Of a DNA stretch of 58,099 nucleotides, positions 25,613 through 34,852 are shown one piece after another. The stretch is from Lachnospiraceae bacterium (GTDB lineage Bacteria > Bacillota > Clostridia > Lachnospirales > Bianqueaceae). The DNA lies in the NCBI GenBank assembly GCA_022794035.1, contig JAAWDX010000013.1, positions 1 to 58,099 on the forward strand, written 5' to 3'. Numbering within the stretch: position 1 is the stretch's first letter; each line of letters begins with the position of its first letter. The notes under the pieces are model-generated. The model searched no databases, was not told where the DNA came from, and saw nothing but the letters and a program-made list of their open reading frames with translations. Made by a program: the position numbers and the translations under genes.

Positions 25613-26929
25613 TTACTTCGTCAGTGTTTCTTCCTGAAGCCTGTCAAATTCTGCCATGCACTCATCCACTGTAGCGCCGCCTAGCAGCTCCCGTACGATG
25701 AGGCAGGTATTGCCCCACTGCTCCAGCTGCATATTAGCATTCGCTCCAAGAACATAGACGTTCTCGTCTATCCTGTCGTTCAATGGCTTTAATGCAGGAA
25801 TACATTCCACTTCTACATTTTTAGACGGTGAGATGACTTTATTTGTCTCCGCATAGACCTGCAGGGCCTCGTCTGAAAGAATCACATCCATAACCTGCAT
25901 GGCGTCCTCGGCATGCTCTGCATTCGCACCAACGCCAAAGCCCGTCATTGGCATTACGGGCATCTGCCCCCTGCTGCTTGGAAAACCGATAACGAGCATG
26001 TGAAAATCTGGATCTCCATATGCGGTATTCGTATTGGCAGCGCCCCAGTATGCCATGACAATAGGGGTTTTTCCTGCAAGGAAATCCGCTCCTTCCCCTT
26101 CGATGGCTTCGCTGACTAGAGCCTTTTCTGCATCGATATAGCCGCAGTCGATCATCTTCTGAAGAAATTCAAATCCGGGGCGCATATAGTCGCTGTATTT
26201 GCTCGTTCCATTATTGAGCGCTGCAATCTCCGCTTCCGTGTTGCCCCCATTATACAAATCGGCATAGGCCTGCGCTAAAACAAAGGTCTCCAGCCACCAG
26301 CGGTTTGCCCCCACCGGTGTTTCGATTCCATTCTTTTTGAATACTCGGCAGCATTCCAAAAACTCCTCCGGGGTTTCCGGGAGCTCCAGATGATACTGAT
26401 CAAACATGTCTTTGTTGATAAACAGACCGTAGGCCACCACCTCCTGCGGAATGGCCACCAGCTTTCCGTTGATTGTATTGGCCGTTTTTACAACATCGCG
26501 CAGATTCTCTGCACATGCAAGACCTGATAGATCCATCAGTCTTCCTTCGTCTCCCAGAATCTTAATTACATCCGGATTCAGCAGATAGAGATCATCCATA
26601 TTATTGCGGGCCCGATCCAGTGCTACATCATCGTAGGTTTTATCCTGGTAATTTTCTGCCGTATATGTGATATAGTCAACGGATACGCCAAGCCGTTCCT
26701 CTGCCATGACGATTGTTTTATCTGAAGCGCTTCTCGCCACATTTTCCGTACCCGGATTTGTTTTTTCCATAGGACTGTACAGAGTTACGACCCGCTTTTC
26801 AGTCTCCTTCGATGTCGCTTGATTGAACCCTTCCTGATTTCCACAGGCTGTTACTATCAAAAGCATCGCTGCTAAAAATATCGTTGCTGCTTTTCTAAAA
26901 TCATTCCTTCTCTCTTTTTTTATTATCAC
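25613..26929 (-). CDS. Extracellular solute-binding lipoprotein (family 1)
   Basis: A 438-residue lipoprotein. I prefer the GTG start (26929), which has a GGAG site and lies just after the kinase stop; the ATG at 26980 lies inside the kinase gene. The signal peptide ends in LIVTACGN. The mature part resembles ABC sugar-binding proteins: DDLYLLNPDVIKILGDEG, PQEVVAYGLFINKDMFDQY, TPEEFLECCRVFKKNGIETP and GGNTEAEIAAL. No permease or ATPase genes follow. It is co-transcribed with the hybrid kinase upstream, so it may present a ligand to that kinase or serve a transporter elsewhere. Confidence 0.85.
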   Translation of the reverse strand: MIIKKERRNDFRKAATIFLAAMLLIVTACGNQEGFNQATSKETEKRVVTLYSPMEKTNPGTENVARSASDKTIVMAEERLGVSVDYITYTAENYQDKTYDDVALDRARNNMDDLYLLNPDVIKILGDEGRLMDLSGLACAENLRDVVKTANTINGKLVAIPQEVVAYGLFINKDMFDQYHLELPETPEEFLECCRVFKKNGIETPVGANRWWLETFVLAQAYADLYNGGNTEAEIAALNNGTSKYSDYMRPGFEFLQKMIDCGYIDAEKALVSEAIEGEGADFLAGKTPIVMAYWGAANTNTAYGDPDFHMLVIGFPSSRGQMPVMPMTGFGVGANAEHAEDAMQVMDVILSDEALQVYAETNKVISPSKNVEVECIPALKPLNDRIDENVYVLGANANMQLEQWGNTCLIVRELLGGATVDECMAEFDRLQEETLTK

Positions 26930-26943
26930 TTTTCGATGGCTCC

Positions 26944-29544
26944 TTATTGAATCTCTTGATTTGCTTTTCCATGTATACATCTTTTAATTACTTGCTTTAG
27001 CAGGGTTATATCGATTGGCTTTGCAAGATGGGCATTCATTCCGGCATTCAGGGCTTCTCTCTCATCTTCCGCAAAAGCGTTTGCCGTCATAGCGATAATC
27101 GGTATTGCCCCTGCATCCTTCCGCGTCATCGCTCTGATTGTCCTCGTTGCGTCATGCCCATTCATCACTGGCATTTGAACATCCATAAGAATGGCATCGA
27201 ACTCTCCCTCTTCACTGCTTGCAAAGCGTTCCGCCGCCAATCTGCCGTTTTCGACAATTTCGCAGCTTGCACCTTCTATTTCCAGAATCTCCAGCAATAT
27301 CTCCGCATTGATTTCATTATCTTCCGCCGCTAGAAAATGCAGTCCTTTCAGGCTCGCTTCTTCTGCTTCCGGCGTTCTGTTTTCCCCTGATTCTTTTGCC
27401 TGCATTTTTACCACCTTTTCCTTTAAGGCAGATATGAAAAATGGTTTTGCAAGAACCCCTGCATGCCTGAACAAAAGCGCTTCTTCTATATGGTTCATCT
27501 TTTCTGCCTCATGCTCCGCCATAAAAAGAACGGGCACATGGGAAGGCAAAAAATTTCTCATTTGCTCTATTGTCTGAACCTCATTCATAGCAGGCACGTT
27601 TGCATCCACCAGCACCAGCTGATACATTTTTGATGCATTCTGAGATTCCTGCAACAGACATAGGGCATTCTTCTCGTCCGGCGCGATATCCACCTCAATG
27701 CCCATATCCGCCATAAGCATGCGAACATTTTTACCTTCCTGCCAATCATCGCCCACAAAAAGAATCCGCGATATCCCGCTACTCTTCCAAAATAGCTTAT
27801 CTGCCTGCTCTTCCGGTATACGAAATTCCAGCTCTACCCTAAACAGACTTCCCTTATTAACTTCGCTGAAAACATCAATGGTGCCTCCCATAAGCTCAAC
27901 GATATTTTTAGTGATCGCCATACCGAGGCCTGTTCCCTGAACCTTATTAGTTGTACTGTTCTCTGCTCTTGTGAACGCATCAAAAATTGTTTTCAGATAT
28001 TCCTCTGTCATCCCATATCCGTCATCCTCCACCTCAATCCGGATATGTTCAAACTGACTGGAGCGCTGCTTCAGGCCGATGATCCTAAACCAGATATGTC
28101 CTCCCTCCGGCGTATATTTAACAGCATTAGAAAGAAGGTTGATCAAAATTTGATTGATTCTTGTTTCATCCCCTAACAAACACTCATGCTTAATATCCTT
28201 CACTTCCACATGAAATTCCTGCGCTTTCGCGCTCGCCATCGGACGAATGATTGCATCGACAGAGGATACCAAGTCATTGAGCGTAAATTCCTCTACTGTG
28301 AGAACCACTTTTCCGCTCTCAATCTTGGAAACATCCAAAATATCGTTAATCAAGTTGAGCAGATGCTGTCCCGATGCCATAATTTTTTTCGTATACTCGC
28401 GCACCTTATCTGGATTTTCAGCATCCTTTGCAAGTAAAGTGGTAAAACCGAGAACTGCGTTCATCGGCGTGCGGATATCATGCGACATATTAGAAAGAAA
28501 CATAGTTTTAGAGTTACTCGCCAGCTGCGCCGCATGCAGCGCCTCTGCCAGCTGTTTGTTATGTAGTTCCCGTTCTGCCTCTCGCTCCTGCCCAATTTTT
28601 CTTTGCTGCCTCTGATTAAAATAATACAGAGCGCAGCAAAGGAAAAATGCAGTCAGCATGACAACTACGACAATTAGAATATTTTGATTTACGCTCTTGC
28701 CTTCCCGCTGAATGGCTTCAATCGGTACATACCCAACTAAATAAATCGTACCGCCATTGACGCTCCACATGTAACTCAGTGCATTTTTTCCTTGTATATC
28801 ATGATAGAACATAATGTTTTCTTTATTTCGCAAGCATTCCTCTACTTTCACAAGAAGCGCCTCATCCTGAATGCCATTTGCCCTGTAAAAATCTTCCAGA
28901 TTCAGATGACCTGCATTGCGCTCTCCCATTCCTTTTGGCTTTAGTACAAATCTTTCTGTCGTCGAATCCATAACATAAAGCATAGCCTGCTTGCCGTAGA
29001 ATCCCTGAGGAAGCAATTTATCGAGAGTATCATACGTATACTCTACATACAGCATTCCGATTTCCTGTTCATTCTTCACCACAGGACATTTGAGAGTATA
29101 GGCCCATGTTCCCATATAATTGATATAAGAATGAGAGACTGCCAGCCCTTCTATCATGCCTCCTGAAAAATCCAGCCCCTCTTCAAAAAAAGCTTCGCCT
29201 GTACTGGAAATTCCTTCTGTTTTGCCTTTTTTGATGTATGAAATTTTTACCATCGTTTGATTTTTCTGATAAGAAGCGATATATGCCTCCGGCTCTTCCT
29301 GCAGGGCGATCTCCTGCGCCATCAGCCTCTGAAACTCTGCCTCCTGCTTCAAAACTGACTCTATGGTACACTGAATTAGGTCCAGACTCTCATTCAGATT
29401 CTGGACTGCTGATTCAGACATCTCTTTTGATATTTTTTGCGAAACAGAAAATACGGAAACTCCAAGAATACAAAAAATAAACAACGTCGAAAAAAGCAAC
29501 GAAACCCCTTTGTTCGCACCGCTTTTATGATTTTTTCTTTTCAT
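26944..29544 (-). CDS. Hybrid sensor histidine kinase with two receiver domains
   Basis: An 866-residue membrane kinase (an ATG two codons upstream is also possible). Layout: membrane helix (about 12-35), extracytoplasmic sensor domain (35-285, with YMGTWAYTLKCPVVKNEQEI, a Cache-like pattern), second membrane helix (about 288-310), coiled linker, HisKA with SHDIRTPMNAVLGF (His355), HATPase (NLLSNAVKYT ... GTGLGMAI), a first receiver domain whose site reads LVDANVPAMN and has lost part of its acidic pocket, and a C-terminal receiver with LMDVQMPVMNG (Asp788). There is no HPt domain, so phosphate must pass to a partner elsewhere. It shares a transcript with the solute-binding lipoprotein. Confidence 0.92.
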   Translation of the reverse strand: MKRKNHKSGANKGVSLLFSTLFIFCILGVSVFSVSQKISKEMSESAVQNLNESLDLIQCTIESVLKQEAEFQRLMAQEIALQEEPEAYIASYQKNQTMVKISYIKKGKTEGISSTGEAFFEEGLDFSGGMIEGLAVSHSYINYMGTWAYTLKCPVVKNEQEIGMLYVEYTYDTLDKLLPQGFYGKQAMLYVMDSTTERFVLKPKGMGERNAGHLNLEDFYRANGIQDEALLVKVEECLRNKENIMFYHDIQGKNALSYMWSVNGGTIYLVGYVPIEAIQREGKSVNQNILIVVVVMLTAFFLCCALYYFNQRQQRKIGQEREAERELHNKQLAEALHAAQLASNSKTMFLSNMSHDIRTPMNAVLGFTTLLAKDAENPDKVREYTKKIMASGQHLLNLINDILDVSKIESGKVVLTVEEFTLNDLVSSVDAIIRPMASAKAQEFHVEVKDIKHECLLGDETRINQILINLLSNAVKYTPEGGHIWFRIIGLKQRSSQFEHIRIEVEDDGYGMTEEYLKTIFDAFTRAENSTTNKVQGTGLGMAITKNIVELMGGTIDVFSEVNKGSLFRVELEFRIPEEQADKLFWKSSGISRILFVGDDWQEGKNVRMLMADMGIEVDIAPDEKNALCLLQESQNASKMYQLVLVDANVPAMNEVQTIEQMRNFLPSHVPVLFMAEHEAEKMNHIEEALLFRHAGVLAKPFFISALKEKVVKMQAKESGENRTPEAEEASLKGLHFLAAEDNEINAEILLEILEIEGASCEIVENGRLAAERFASSEEGEFDAILMDVQMPVMNGHDATRTIRAMTRKDAGAIPIIAMTANAFAEDEREALNAGMNAHLAKPIDITLLKQVIKRCIHGKANQEIQ

Positions 29545-29720
29545 ACACATTCACCAAAGTTTTTATCGCTTGCACGGCAGCCGGCCTTACCTAAAATTTT
29601 GTTTAATTATATAACAAACAGAACTACATAGCAATTTATTTTTGAGTCTTTGTATTCAACTCGTATTTTTAGATTGCTTACAAAGGGACTGTAAAAAAGG
29701 CCCGTCATACAAAGAAAAAC

Positions 29721-29750
29721 CGCTTAGACCATGAGGTTTAAGCGATTTTT
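29721..29750 (-). terminator. Terminator of the surface-protein gene
   Basis: CGCTTAGACC-ATGA-GGTTTAAGCG forms a 10-bp stem flanked by A's and T's on both sides, 45 bases past the stop at 29794. It can work in both directions. Confidence 0.8.
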
Positions 29751-29793
29751 CCACTCATTATCAGGAACCTTTTTACGTCCACCATTTTTATGC

Positions 29794-32700
29794 TTATTGC
29801 TTGTGCCGCTTTTTCCAACAAATAAGAAGTATGCATAGGAGGATAATGGCGGCGCTCAGGATGCCAACATATAAAGTAATCTGCGCATCATCCCCTGTTG
29901 GAGCTGCACTGCCCTTATGAATCGTTTCTCCTCTTCCGCCTCCCGGAGGATATACCGGATCGGGAGTCTCTACCCTTTCTTTCCCGCCATGCGGGTTAGC
30001 TCCTTCTGCTGATGCCACGTTTCCAATTCCCGGATTTTGCTGTGGTGAAAGAGCTGCCATCTCTTCTTTAACTTGCGCTCTAAATATAAGCGTATACGTT
30101 TCTTTTCCGTATATATTGCCTATCGGATATACAATCGCGTGATTTTGAGCGTCATAAGCCTCGGTATCTAACAGAGATATTTCTTCTCCGTTGGGCGTTT
30201 TCAGGAAAATGCTTCCCGGAACTAATTCAATGCCCTGCGGCAGTTCATCCTTGACTACTACACTCATCCACGCTGAATTATCTCTTTGGTTTTCTACGAT
30301 GATGGTATACACTAGCGTATCCTTTGTCCACAAAGGTCCGTCCGGATGCGTCTCGTTGGCTACGCGTTTTTCAATCACCGGCTGCGGATCATAAGGCGTT
30401 ACCTGCCCCGGCAGCTGATTTTCTTCATCTGGGTTGGGCGTAACGGGCTCCGTCTCCATATCCGGGAGCTCTTTGCCGTCTGAGTTTTTACTGATGACCT
30501 GCACGCGGTTGCTAATGTCTCGATTGGCTCCTCCTTCTTCTGTTTGAGCTGGATCAATGGCTTTTTCATTGATAGCAGCCTCAAAAGCTAATATATAGGT
30601 CTCTTCTCCATAAACGGCTGCCAGCTTATATTCAATTTTATGTTCCTCTGCATCGTATACTGTCTCGTCGCTCAATGGCATACGGCTGCCATCGGGTCTG
30701 ATAAGCTGAGCTGATCCCTTAATGAACGTCAAGCCCTGCGGCAGTCTGTCACATAGGATGACCTCACGCCATGCAGAATCCTTTGCCTGATTGCTTGCTT
30801 CTATCGTATAAAATAACACATCTCCCACATTATTTTCTCCGGATGCATGCGTCTCGTTCTGCACGGTTTTCTTAACGGCCGGCGAAGCGCTCCATACCGG
30901 ATATACGCTCAGATCGTGATCTGGCAGCGTTGTCGTTTGGTCTATATCAGGAATCCAGCTATCCGGATCGGTTGTCCAGCCGATCGGTCCATCCTCTCCC
31001 TCATGTCCGTCCGAATTGATGGGCAGCTTTTTAAGCTCATCCAATAAGGGAGTTCCATATGCTATATCTGTCTCTCCCAATGGCGGCTGATCCGGATCCT
31101 GCGGATCTCTGTCTTTGACTGTCACAGTATGCTGATGCGCTGTCCACATAGCATATGCATGGTTTTTTCCAGATTGTAAGGGAGTATCTTTCGTAAAGGA
31201 GGTCTGTCCTCTTTGCATTTCTTCCGGACTTTTCAGCACCCATCCTGAGAAGTCATAGCCCGTGCGAGAAGGATCTTCCGGCATATTATCCTGTACGGAT
31301 TCACCCACGCGATAGGCGCCAGGATCCGTATGATAAAGATTCTCCGTTCCGTCATTCCAGTGATAGATAACAGAAGCCGGCTCTAAAACAGAAAGCAGCT
31401 TGCTTCCCTGTGCTTTTATAGTTTTAGCAGCGCCGTCTATCCATTCATAGGTTAACCTGTATACTCCCAGATCCTCCGAACCTGGCACAGCTGTTCTCTG
31501 CTTAAGCACAAGCTTTACCAGTGAAGGCGTCCATAAGGCCGAGGTGTAGCTTCCATCCTCTTTCTGACGCTCCAGCCTGATATCAATCACATCGTCACTA
31601 TATGCGCTTCCCAGTTCATACTGGAGTACCACGCCGTCTTCTACGATTTCTTCCGTAGCATTCTCTGGGAAGGGCTGTGCCTTGATCTGATATTTTTCCA
31701 GCTTTTCCTCCAAGGAGATACCGGAATTATCCATAATAAATCCATTTAGCTTAAATGCATCGGTGGTAACAAAGCTAATGCCTTCCCGATGATCATACTG
31801 TGTGTCGGCATCCGGCAGGGGCCGGTATCCATTTTCCGGATTTTGGGGCACGGTATAGATGACAGCATCTGCTCCTACAACAGCATTTCCTGACGATGAC
31901 ATAGCAATCGCGGTTGTCGGCACAAGGCGCAGGCGCCGCGTACCGGTGGCATCCCCCGTTGCTGCGTTAATCTGCAGCCAGCCTACTCCCGGCGCTACTG
32001 CTGAAACATTATCAGCACTGCCCTGGTCGGCCAGCTGAATAATGGGGACGTCTCCCTCTAAAAGGGGACTTTTATTGGGGTATCTGCCGCCACCCTCATA
32101 ATTCTCCCAGTCAATATAAAAATCCGCTTTTCCGCTATTGGCGTTACTAGTTAAAGGAAATACATAGCGAATCCGTCTTACCGTATCATATTCGCTCCCA
32201 TCTTCACTGACATATAAATGTACCGTTCCTACAGAGGCCTCTGAACAGGCCCGATCCACCATATTCCCTGACTCTGCAAATACGATCAGCTCTGGGTAGC
32301 CGCCAGAGGACATAGTCCACTGGTCACCTAGGTTCTGGGCGATCAGCTCCTTGGTAAGCAATCCCTTTACACCCTCTCGCTCTCCCCAATCACACATAGC
32401 TGTAGTCTGCTTATCATAATAACAATTGTGATAGGAGCCAGCATTGTTGCCGCAAAAACCGCTCACCTGATTGGCTGTCAACCGATTGCCTGCATCATCC
32501 AGCGGTGTACCATCTGCAGCTGACTTCAAGGTTCCGACCTCACCGGCCGCATAGCAATTGGTAAAAGTTATGTTGTTTCCAAGCCCGGCAAAGCCGCCCA
32601 TATTGCTGCCGCCGCTCATCATTCCTACCATGGAAGTAGAATAGCAGTTTTCAATTATAACAGCTCCTGTATCGGTTGCCGCGATAAATCCGCCGATTGT

Positions 32701-33681
32701 GTTGGTGCCTTCTATTTTACCGGCCGCATAACAATTCTTAAAGGTATGCGTTCCCTGATGGGCAATACCGCAAAAAACACCGGTTTGTGTGTTTCCATAT
32801 ACCTCTATATTGGTATAGCAATTCTCGTAATAACAGTTGCGGGAGCATGAGGTAAAGCCGCCGGAATGTCCTCCGCTCACAATGATACTGCCGTCAACCG
32901 CATAGCAATTCGTAATATCTCCGTTCCAGAAGCATTCAGCAAACATGCTGGAGCAAGCAGCGCTTGTCATATTTACATTTCTGGTAAAGCAGTGATCTAC
33001 AAATTTATTATGAGCCAGCACCCCTTCACTGTCGCGTCCGCATGCAAACCCGCCTATAACACTGCCGGCAGCGGATATGATAGAGTCCTCTACAGAGCAT
33101 CTCTCAATCCGGCCGGTTGCAAACTGTCCGATCATAATGCCGGCATAGGCGGCAGCATTATCTACCCGGGCGTTTTTAAGACTCAAATTTTCTACTCGAA
33201 TATCAGTTCCTGATTGTAAAAATCCATAGCCGCCCACATTATGCATATTATAAACAGTATGACCATTACCATCAATGACCACGCCTGCCGCGCCAATGAC
33301 TTTGGTTGCCCAGTTTTGGGCCTGTCCATTTAGATCAATGTCCTGCTGCAGCTGCACGTTCCACTGCTGTGCCAAAGCATAATCAAGCTGCTTTGCATTA
33401 TATATCTTATATGCTGTTACGTCCTGTCCTGCATTATTTTGCAGCGTTACCGTCTCTGTCGGCGCTTCTCTGGTTCCATCCCACGGAATAACTACCGACG
33501 CATCCAGATCCGTTTTCCATTTGAATGCATCCACATGCGTTTGCCACACGCTTGGATCAGCCGAGGCTGCCGCTGCCGAGGCATCCTGCACTTTAAAGGA
33601 TGTTAGACCGCTCCATATGGCGCTCATCACTAGCAGCAAGGCCATAAACAGTACGGAGATCTGCTTTTTCTTTGTCCTCAT
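29794..33681 (-). CDS. Large cell-wall surface protein with GLUG, Flg_new and DUF11 domains
   Basis: A 1295-residue secreted protein. Signal peptide 1-37 (MRTKKKQISVLFMALLLVMS...). Residues about 100-470 are a parallel-beta region of GLUG-type repeats (patterns like GGFAGLGNNITFTNCYAAGEV shortened here) rich in Cys-Tyr pairs. Residues about 750-910 hold Listeria/Bacteroides (Flg_new) repeats such as YDFSGWV. Two DUF11-like domains (about 935-1070 and 1095-1225) each contain a Lys at the start and late Asp/Asn, as in isopeptide-linked stalk domains. The C-terminus has a membrane helix and the basic tail WKKRHKQ, preceded by AAPTGDD (1259-1265). That is not a standard LPXTG signal. Likely role: adhesion. 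GGAGG site, own promoter expected near 33740-33777. Confidence 0.85.
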   Translation of the reverse strand: MRTKKKQISVLFMALLLVMSAIWSGLTSFKVQDASAAAASADPSVWQTHVDAFKWKTDLDASVVIPWDGTREAPTETVTLQNNAGQDVTAYKIYNAKQLDYALAQQWNVQLQQDIDLNGQAQNWATKVIGAAGVVIDGNGHTVYNMHNVGGYGFLQSGTDIRVENLSLKNARVDNAAAYAGIMIGQFATGRIERCSVEDSIISAAGSVIGGFACGRDSEGVLAHNKFVDHCFTRNVNMTSAACSSMFAECFWNGDITNCYAVDGSIIVSGGHSGGFTSCSRNCYYENCYTNIEVYGNTQTGVFCGIAHQGTHTFKNCYAAGKIEGTNTIGGFIAATDTGAVIIENCYSTSMVGMMSGGSNMGGFAGLGNNITFTNCYAAGEVGTLKSAADGTPLDDAGNRLTANQVSGFCGNNAGSYHNCYYDKQTTAMCDWGEREGVKGLLTKELIAQNLGDQWTMSSGGYPELIVFAESGNMVDRACSEASVGTVHLYVSEDGSEYDTVRRIRYVFPLTSNANSGKADFYIDWENYEGGGRYPNKSPLLEGDVPIIQLADQGSADNVSAVAPGVGWLQINAATGDATGTRRLRLVPTTAIAMSSSGNAVVGADAVIYTVPQNPENGYRPLPDADTQYDHREGISFVTTDAFKLNGFIMDNSGISLEEKLEKYQIKAQPFPENATEEIVEDGVVLQYELGSAYSDDVIDIRLERQKEDGSYTSALWTPSLVKLVLKQRTAVPGSEDLGVYRLTYEWIDGAAKTIKAQGSKLLSVLEPASVIYHWNDGTENLYHTDPGAYRVGESVQDNMPEDPSRTGYDFSGWVLKSPEEMQRGQTSFTKDTPLQSGKNHAYAMWTAHQHTVTVKDRDPQDPDQPPLGETDIAYGTPLLDELKKLPINSDGHEGEDGPIGWTTDPDSWIPDIDQTTTLPDHDLSVYPVWSASPAVKKTVQNETHASGENNVGDVLFYTIEASNQAKDSAWREVILCDRLPQGLTFIKGSAQLIRPDGSRMPLSDETVYDAEEHKIEYKLAAVYGEETYILAFEAAINEKAIDPAQTEEGGANRDISNRVQVISKNSDGKELPDMETEPVTPNPDEENQLPGQVTPYDPQPVIEKRVANETHPDGPLWTKDTLVYTIIVENQRDNSAWMSVVVKDELPQGIELVPGSIFLKTPNGEEISLLDTEAYDAQNHAIVYPIGNIYGKETYTLIFRAQVKEEMAALSPQQNPGIGNVASAEGANPHGGKERVETPDPVYPPGGGRGETIHKGSAAPTGDDAQITLYVGILSAAIILLCILLICWKKRHKQ

Positions 33682-33783
33682 AGATTGCTCTTCCTCCGAG
33701 TTTAAATTGTCAGATACTATCTATATTTACCAACGATATTATACTTCAATATACTACTATGCCTTCCTTATTGTCAATAAAAA

Positions 33784-34335
33784 TTAGCGTTCTGATTTTA
33801 GCAATGCATAGTAGCAAGCATCACAGATTCCTTGATTATTCCAATCAGAACTACGTAATGTTCCTTCATATTTCATTCCGCATTTTTTCATTACCTTCCC
33901 GGAGTTGGGATTTCTTGGATCATGTCTTGATTCAATTCGATTTACCTTGACTACATCAAACAAAAAGTCCATAACCGCCTGGAGGGCTTCTGATGTAATT
34001 CCTTTATGCCACCATGCTCTTCCAAGACAATAACCGATATGCACCATTGAAATTTTCTCGTTCATATCTACCACAGCAATATCGCCAATCGGTTCATCCC
34101 CATTGTCTTTCAAAACAATAGCCCAATGATAATAACTTTCATTAGAATACTGTTTGACCCAATCTTCCGTTACACTTTGACTCACCTTTTGACTTAAATG
34201 CGTTGGCCACATTAGAAATTTAGTGACTTCCCCGTCCGATGCCCAATTTTTATACATTGCCAGAGCATCTTTAGCTACATATCTTCTTAATATTAATCTA
34301 TCCGTTTCTAATGGTTTTGTTCCGCAGTGTTTCAT
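33784..34335 (-). CDS. GNAT-family N-acetyltransferase (RimJ/RimL-like)
   Basis: A 183-residue acetyltransferase; start MKHCGTKPLETDRLILRRY has an AAGGAGG site. It has the RimJ-like opening, IGDIAVVDM, HIGYCLGRAWWHKGITSEAL (acetyl-CoA binding) and the late segment RIESRHDPRNPNSGKVMKK. It is not closely similar to the GNAT protein at 20748. The gene stands alone between the surface-protein promoter and a long non-coding gap. Substrate unknown; aminoglycoside-type or protein N-terminal acetylation are possible within the family. Confidence 0.88.
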   Translation of the reverse strand: MKHCGTKPLETDRLILRRYVAKDALAMYKNWASDGEVTKFLMWPTHLSQKVSQSVTEDWVKQYSNESYYHWAIVLKDNGDEPIGDIAVVDMNEKISMVHIGYCLGRAWWHKGITSEALQAVMDFLFDVVKVNRIESRHDPRNPNSGKVMKKCGMKYEGTLRSSDWNNQGICDACYYALLKSER

Positions 34336-34499
34336 GATCTTATCCTCCTTAATCATCTTTTTAGCCACCATGGGGACGCATCTTCTAACCCGTTAGCACG
34401 TTGAGCCAGCTTTACTTCTTTCATTTTAACTACTAAAAACGCTGCCTTCACCGTTAATGCTCTTCCTGCGTAGCCTTTTCAACTTGCAAAAATCCTCTT

Positions 34500-34621
34500 A
34501 AGATACGTTATTTTTCTCCATATCATCAACATCTAACGTATTCGTTCTGGAAATTGATCTGTTATTTTCCAATTTAAACTCAACCGGCAACGTACCCTCT
34601 ATGCTTAAGGGGACGGACCTC
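34500..34621. repeat. Degenerate ~120-bp interspersed repeat, copy 2
   Basis: AAGATACGTTAT (34500-34511) and GGGGACGGACCTC (34609-34621) repeat the blocks of 3944-4062 with nearly equal spacing. The rest of the 34336-34773 gap shows no gene or RNA that I recognise. Confidence 0.4.
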
Positions 34622-34773
34622 CCACCTACAATCCATCTATAACCCACTTACAATCCGCCTGCATTCCCTTTATCATGCGCATAGATTTTCTAATTTCTTC
34701 CATACTAGTAGCGGATAGTTGAATTTTACCTTTTTCTTTTTTATTTGACAAGCCTTATTCAAAACTCTCCCCC

Positions 34774-34828
34774 TTGACAAACATTCCCAGAAAAGCTATA
34801 ATGCCCCTATACCCCCCAGGGGTGTCTA
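34774..34828 (+). promoter_or_regulatory. copA promoter with CsoR-type operator
   Basis: TTGACA (34774-34779) and TATAAT (34797-34802) have a 17-base spacer. Directly after the -10 lies CCCCTATACCCCCCAGGGG (34804-34822), continuing into TGTCTA; G/C-tract pseudo-palindromes of the TACCCC...GGGGTA kind are the known CsoR binding sites. Copper-bound CsoR would leave and allow transcription. Confidence 0.82.
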
Positions 34829-34852
34829 TCTTAAATAAAGGAGCTTTCTTCT

